Positions 62,177-64,000 of a stretch of 64,000 bases of DNA are shown here, piece by piece; position 1 is the first letter of the stretch; each line of letters opens with the position of its first letter. The stretch covers positions 930,001-994,000 of the forward strand of contig CP061031.1 in NCBI GenBank assembly GCA_014490595.1, written 5' to 3'. The stretch is from Corynebacterium wankanglinii (GTDB taxonomy: Bacteria; Actinomycetota; Actinomycetes; Mycobacteriales; Mycobacteriaceae). The translations under genes and the position numbers were made by a program. The notes below the pieces were generated by a model, which was not told the DNA's origin, ran no database searches, and saw only the letters and a list, made by a program, of their open reading frames with translations.

Positions 62177-63037
62177 ATGCTCAACGACATTGTGGACGTG
62201 CTGGCCGACCCGGCAGATCTCACCCCGCTTCGGGGCGCAGACGATTTCACCCGTCTCGTCTCCGAATCGGGGCATTCTTATGACGTGGCCAAACAGGGCT
62301 ACGTCACCCTCGCCGCAGGCAAGGGGATCGGCCACGAGGGCGACTCGTTGGAGATGGTCAACTCCCGTGAAACCTTCCTGTCCAACGGCCACTTTGCGCC
62401 GTTCGTGGAGTCTGTGTCCGACGCGCTCGCCGACGTTGTGGAGGGCGTGGCGGGGGATGCGGATCCCGTCATCCTCGAGGCCGGCGCTGGCACCGGCTAC
62501 TACCTCGCCCATACCTTGGACCTGATTCAGGGGGCGCGCGGCGTGGGGCTGGACGTGTCCGTCCCGGCGGCGAAGCACCTGGCTAAGTCGCACCCGCGCG
62601 TGGGTGCCGTGGTGGCGGACGTGTGGGAACAGCTGCCAATACGCACCGGCTCCATCCACGCCTTGGCCGTGGTGTTCGCTCCGCGAAACCCGGCCGAGTT
62701 CGCGCGCGTGCTCGTTGAGGGCGGCGAGGCCGTCATGCTCGTCGCAGACCAGGGCCACCTCGACGAGCTGCGCGAGCCGCTGGGCATCCTCGGTGTGGAG
62801 GACGGCAAGATCGAACGCCTCATTGCCCAATCCGAGGGACACTTGGTGCCCGCGGCGGCCCCGGAACTCATCGAGTACCCCATGCAGCTGGGCCGCGACG
62901 CCATCGCCGCCCAGGTAGGTATGAGCCCGTCGGCGCGCCACCTCGACGCGGACGTGTTACAGGCCCGCCTGGCGGAATTGCCCGAGCAGATGGAGGTCAC
63001 CGCCCGCGCGCAGCTGATCCGCATGCGCAAGGCCTAA
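62177..63037 (+). CDS. 23S rRNA (guanine-N1)-methyltransferase-like protein (RlmA family)
   Basis: 286 residues. Middle SAM-binding motif VILEAGAGTGYYLAHTLD and VGLDVSVPAAKHLAKSHPRV; C-terminal ALAVVFAPRNPAEFARVL. The order SGHSYDVAKQGYVTLAAGKG is the RlmA signature (S.G..FD.A..GY..LL). The four zinc-binding Cys of E. coli RlmA at the N-terminus are missing (LADPADLTPLRGADDFTRLV), as in many actinobacterial members. RlmAII/TlrB relatives methylate G748 and affect tylosin resistance. Confidence 0.8.
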   Translation: MLNDIVDVLADPADLTPLRGADDFTRLVSESGHSYDVAKQGYVTLAAGKGIGHEGDSLEMVNSRETFLSNGHFAPFVESVSDALADVVEGVAGDADPVILEAGAGTGYYLAHTLDLIQGARGVGLDVSVPAAKHLAKSHPRVGAVVADVWEQLPIRTGSIHALAVVFAPRNPAEFARVLVEGGEAVMLVADQGHLDELREPLGILGVEDGKIERLIAQSEGHLVPAAAPELIEYPMQLGRDAIAAQVGMSPSARHLDADVLQARLAELPEQMEVTARAQLIRMRKA

Positions 63038-63042
63038 CCGCC

Positions 63043-63087
63043 GAAAACGCTGCCGCCCCAACCAGCGCGTGGGTGGGGCGGCAGCGT
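63043..63087. terminator. Strong hairpin terminator between convergent genes
   Basis: ACGCTGCCGCCCC (63047-63059) pairs perfectly with GGGGCGGCAGCGT (63075-63087), 13 bp. On the minus strand it is followed by TTTT (complement of 63044-63047), so it best serves the fructosidase gene at right, but could stop both transcripts. Confidence 0.7.
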
Positions 63088-63106
63088 CGTGTCGTCGGGA
63101 GGCGGA

Positions 63107-64000
63107 CTAGCGCACGTAGCCGCGGCGCCACTCGCTGTGGATCTCTGCGCCGTCGTGGGCGCGGGTGCGGATGCCGGAGCAGTTGCCCTCCAGCCACACG
63201 CGCGAGGACATGACCACGCTGCCGCCGCCGGCGTAGACCTCGATGGTGGAGCCGTCGACGATGACGGTGATGTTGTCCTCGTCCTCGTCGTGCAGCTCGG
63301 CGGTGGTGGGGGTGCCGTCCAAGCGGTCCAGGGTGAGCCTGTCTCCGGAGTGGGTGATCACCACTCCCGGCTCACCGTTGCCGTCGAGCACCTCCACTGT
63401 GACCGACGAGCCCGGAGCGATCTCGCACAAGCCCGCCCACATGCGGGCTCGGTCGGTGCTGTCCACCGCGTCCGGCAGCCCCACGGCCGGCACCTGGTAC
63501 AGGCGCCCGCCTTGCAACGTGACGCGGCGCGGGAGGGTGAGCGCGTTGGCCCAGCCCTCGGCGTCCCAGTTGGGCTCGCGGGTGGGGTCGCCGTTGCGGT
63601 CCGTGTTGGTCATGAACCCGTAAAGGTAGGCGCGTTCGTACAGGTTGGCGGTTTCCGACAAGCTGTAGGTGGTGTTGCGGGGGCGGGTGAAGTCGTGCCC
63701 GTGGTCCAGGATGGTGAAGGGGGTGTCTACGCGGAATACGGTGCCCCGCAGCTCGCCCACGGCGTAGACGGCGGTGTCTTTGCCGTCGCGTTCGAGGGTG
63801 ATGAACAAAACGTCGCGGATCTCGCCGTCAACCTCGTCGCGCAGGCGGATGATGCGCGGCGCGACGAGGGAGGCATCCAGGTCGATGCCGGTTTCGCCGT
63901 CGAACTCGAGCGGCCCCTCCAGTTTCCAGTCGCGCCCGTCGTCGGAGGTGAGGACGACCGGCCTGGGCGTGGTTTCCGGACCGGAGACGGCGAGCATCAG
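63107..64000 (-). CDS. GH32 beta-fructosidase (partial, N-terminus beyond window)
   Basis: The last 297 or so residues of a glycoside hydrolase family 32 enzyme. The catalytic-domain part DWKLEGPLEFDGETGIDLDA and HGHDFTRPRNTTYSLSETAN leads to a C-terminal beta-sandwich with RRVTLQGGRLYQVPAV and the late TVIVDGSTIEVYAGGG. GH32 enzymes split sucrose, levan or sucrose-6-phosphate. The N-terminal catalytic Asp lies outside the window, so intactness cannot be checked. Confidence 0.8.
   Translation of the reverse strand: MMLAVSGPETTPRPVVLTSDDGRDWKLEGPLEFDGETGIDLDASLVAPRIIRLRDEVDGEIRDVLFITLERDGKDTAVYAVGELRGTVFRVDTPFTILDHGHDFTRPRNTTYSLSETANLYERAYLYGFMTNTDRNGDPTREPNWDAEGWANALTLPRRVTLQGGRLYQVPAVGLPDAVDSTDRARMWAGLCEIAPGSSVTVEVLDGNGEPGVVITHSGDRLTLDRLDGTPTTAELHDEDEDNITVIVDGSTIEVYAGGGSVVMSSRVWLEGNCSGIRTRAHDGAEIHSEWRRGYVR

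Overview
The window reads as chromosome of a high-GC actinobacterium of the genus Corynebacterium, with a lower-GC accessory segment at its left end (about 1-5,900). The genus call rests on several signs. The gene order typA-lpqW-mshB-membrane protein-ferredoxin-dapC, and dapD/dapE-LOG protein-folP2-gpgS-DivIVA-like-DUF3117, follows the mycolic-acid bacteria (Corynebacterium, Mycobacterium). There is also mycothiol synthesis (mshB), DtxR-type iron boxes, a DUF4185 arabinan-hydrolase-like protein, and the corynebacterial macrolide resistance gene erm(X). The species cannot be named from sequence reading alone.

Left end, 1-5,900. This is a gene-poor segment unlike the rest. Positions 44-908 hold a dense series of DNA hairpins and almost no credible coding. 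Next come a small acidic protein with a 30-bp tandem repeat and an excisionase-type helix-turn-helix protein. Positions 2,146-3,048 hold two 349-bp direct repeats and 18 copies of the heptamer TTTCGTA/TACGAAA, mostly spaced in multiples of about 11 bp, which looks like an iteron or centromere array. After that come erm(X) with its leader peptide and attenuator but with a one-base deletion, remnants of a type IIL methyltransferase and of a VOC protein, and a ribbon-helix-helix antitoxin/toxin pair. The likeliest reading is an integrated plasmid-like or other mobile segment whose replicase or integrase lies outside the window or is gone.

Chromosome, 6,030-64,000. In order: ribosome rescue (arfB), FUSC transporter, CPBP protease, GNAT, DyP peroxidase; a two-component system divergent from a membrane acyltransferase-like/trypsin pair; MoxR ATPase plus VWA protein; phosphoglycerate-mutase family and SCO1664 proteins; secreted 5'-nucleotidase; HNH endonuclease; lipoprotein; TipAL-type MerR regulator; a siderophore/heme ABC operon behind two DtxR-like boxes; the Ku/LigD end-joining pair; an MFS exporter; a DUF4185 protein; a TPP riboswitch driving a YkoEDC thiamine-precursor transporter; typA, lpqW, mshB, ferredoxin, dapC; GtrA; a second HNH endonuclease; dapD, two tandem amino-acid permeases, a divergent dapD paralogue, dapE; then folP2, gpgS and small conserved genes; and the end of a GH32 fructosidase running off the window. 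The dap genes supply meso-diaminopimelate/lysine; mshB serves mycothiol; lpqW and gpgS serve mannolipid and methylglucose polysaccharide synthesis.

Two window-wide signals deserve attention. (1) The 11-mer GC(T/C)TATCGACG occurs exactly 14 times between 12.6 and 61.9 kb, where well under one is expected. It ignores reading frame and puts rare codons into genes. (2) Twelve genes carry frameshifts, and in eleven of them the frame is restored by adding exactly one base. Conserved core genes are among them, so uncorrected deletion errors in the assembly are more likely than true gene decay, and this also clouds the state of erm(X).
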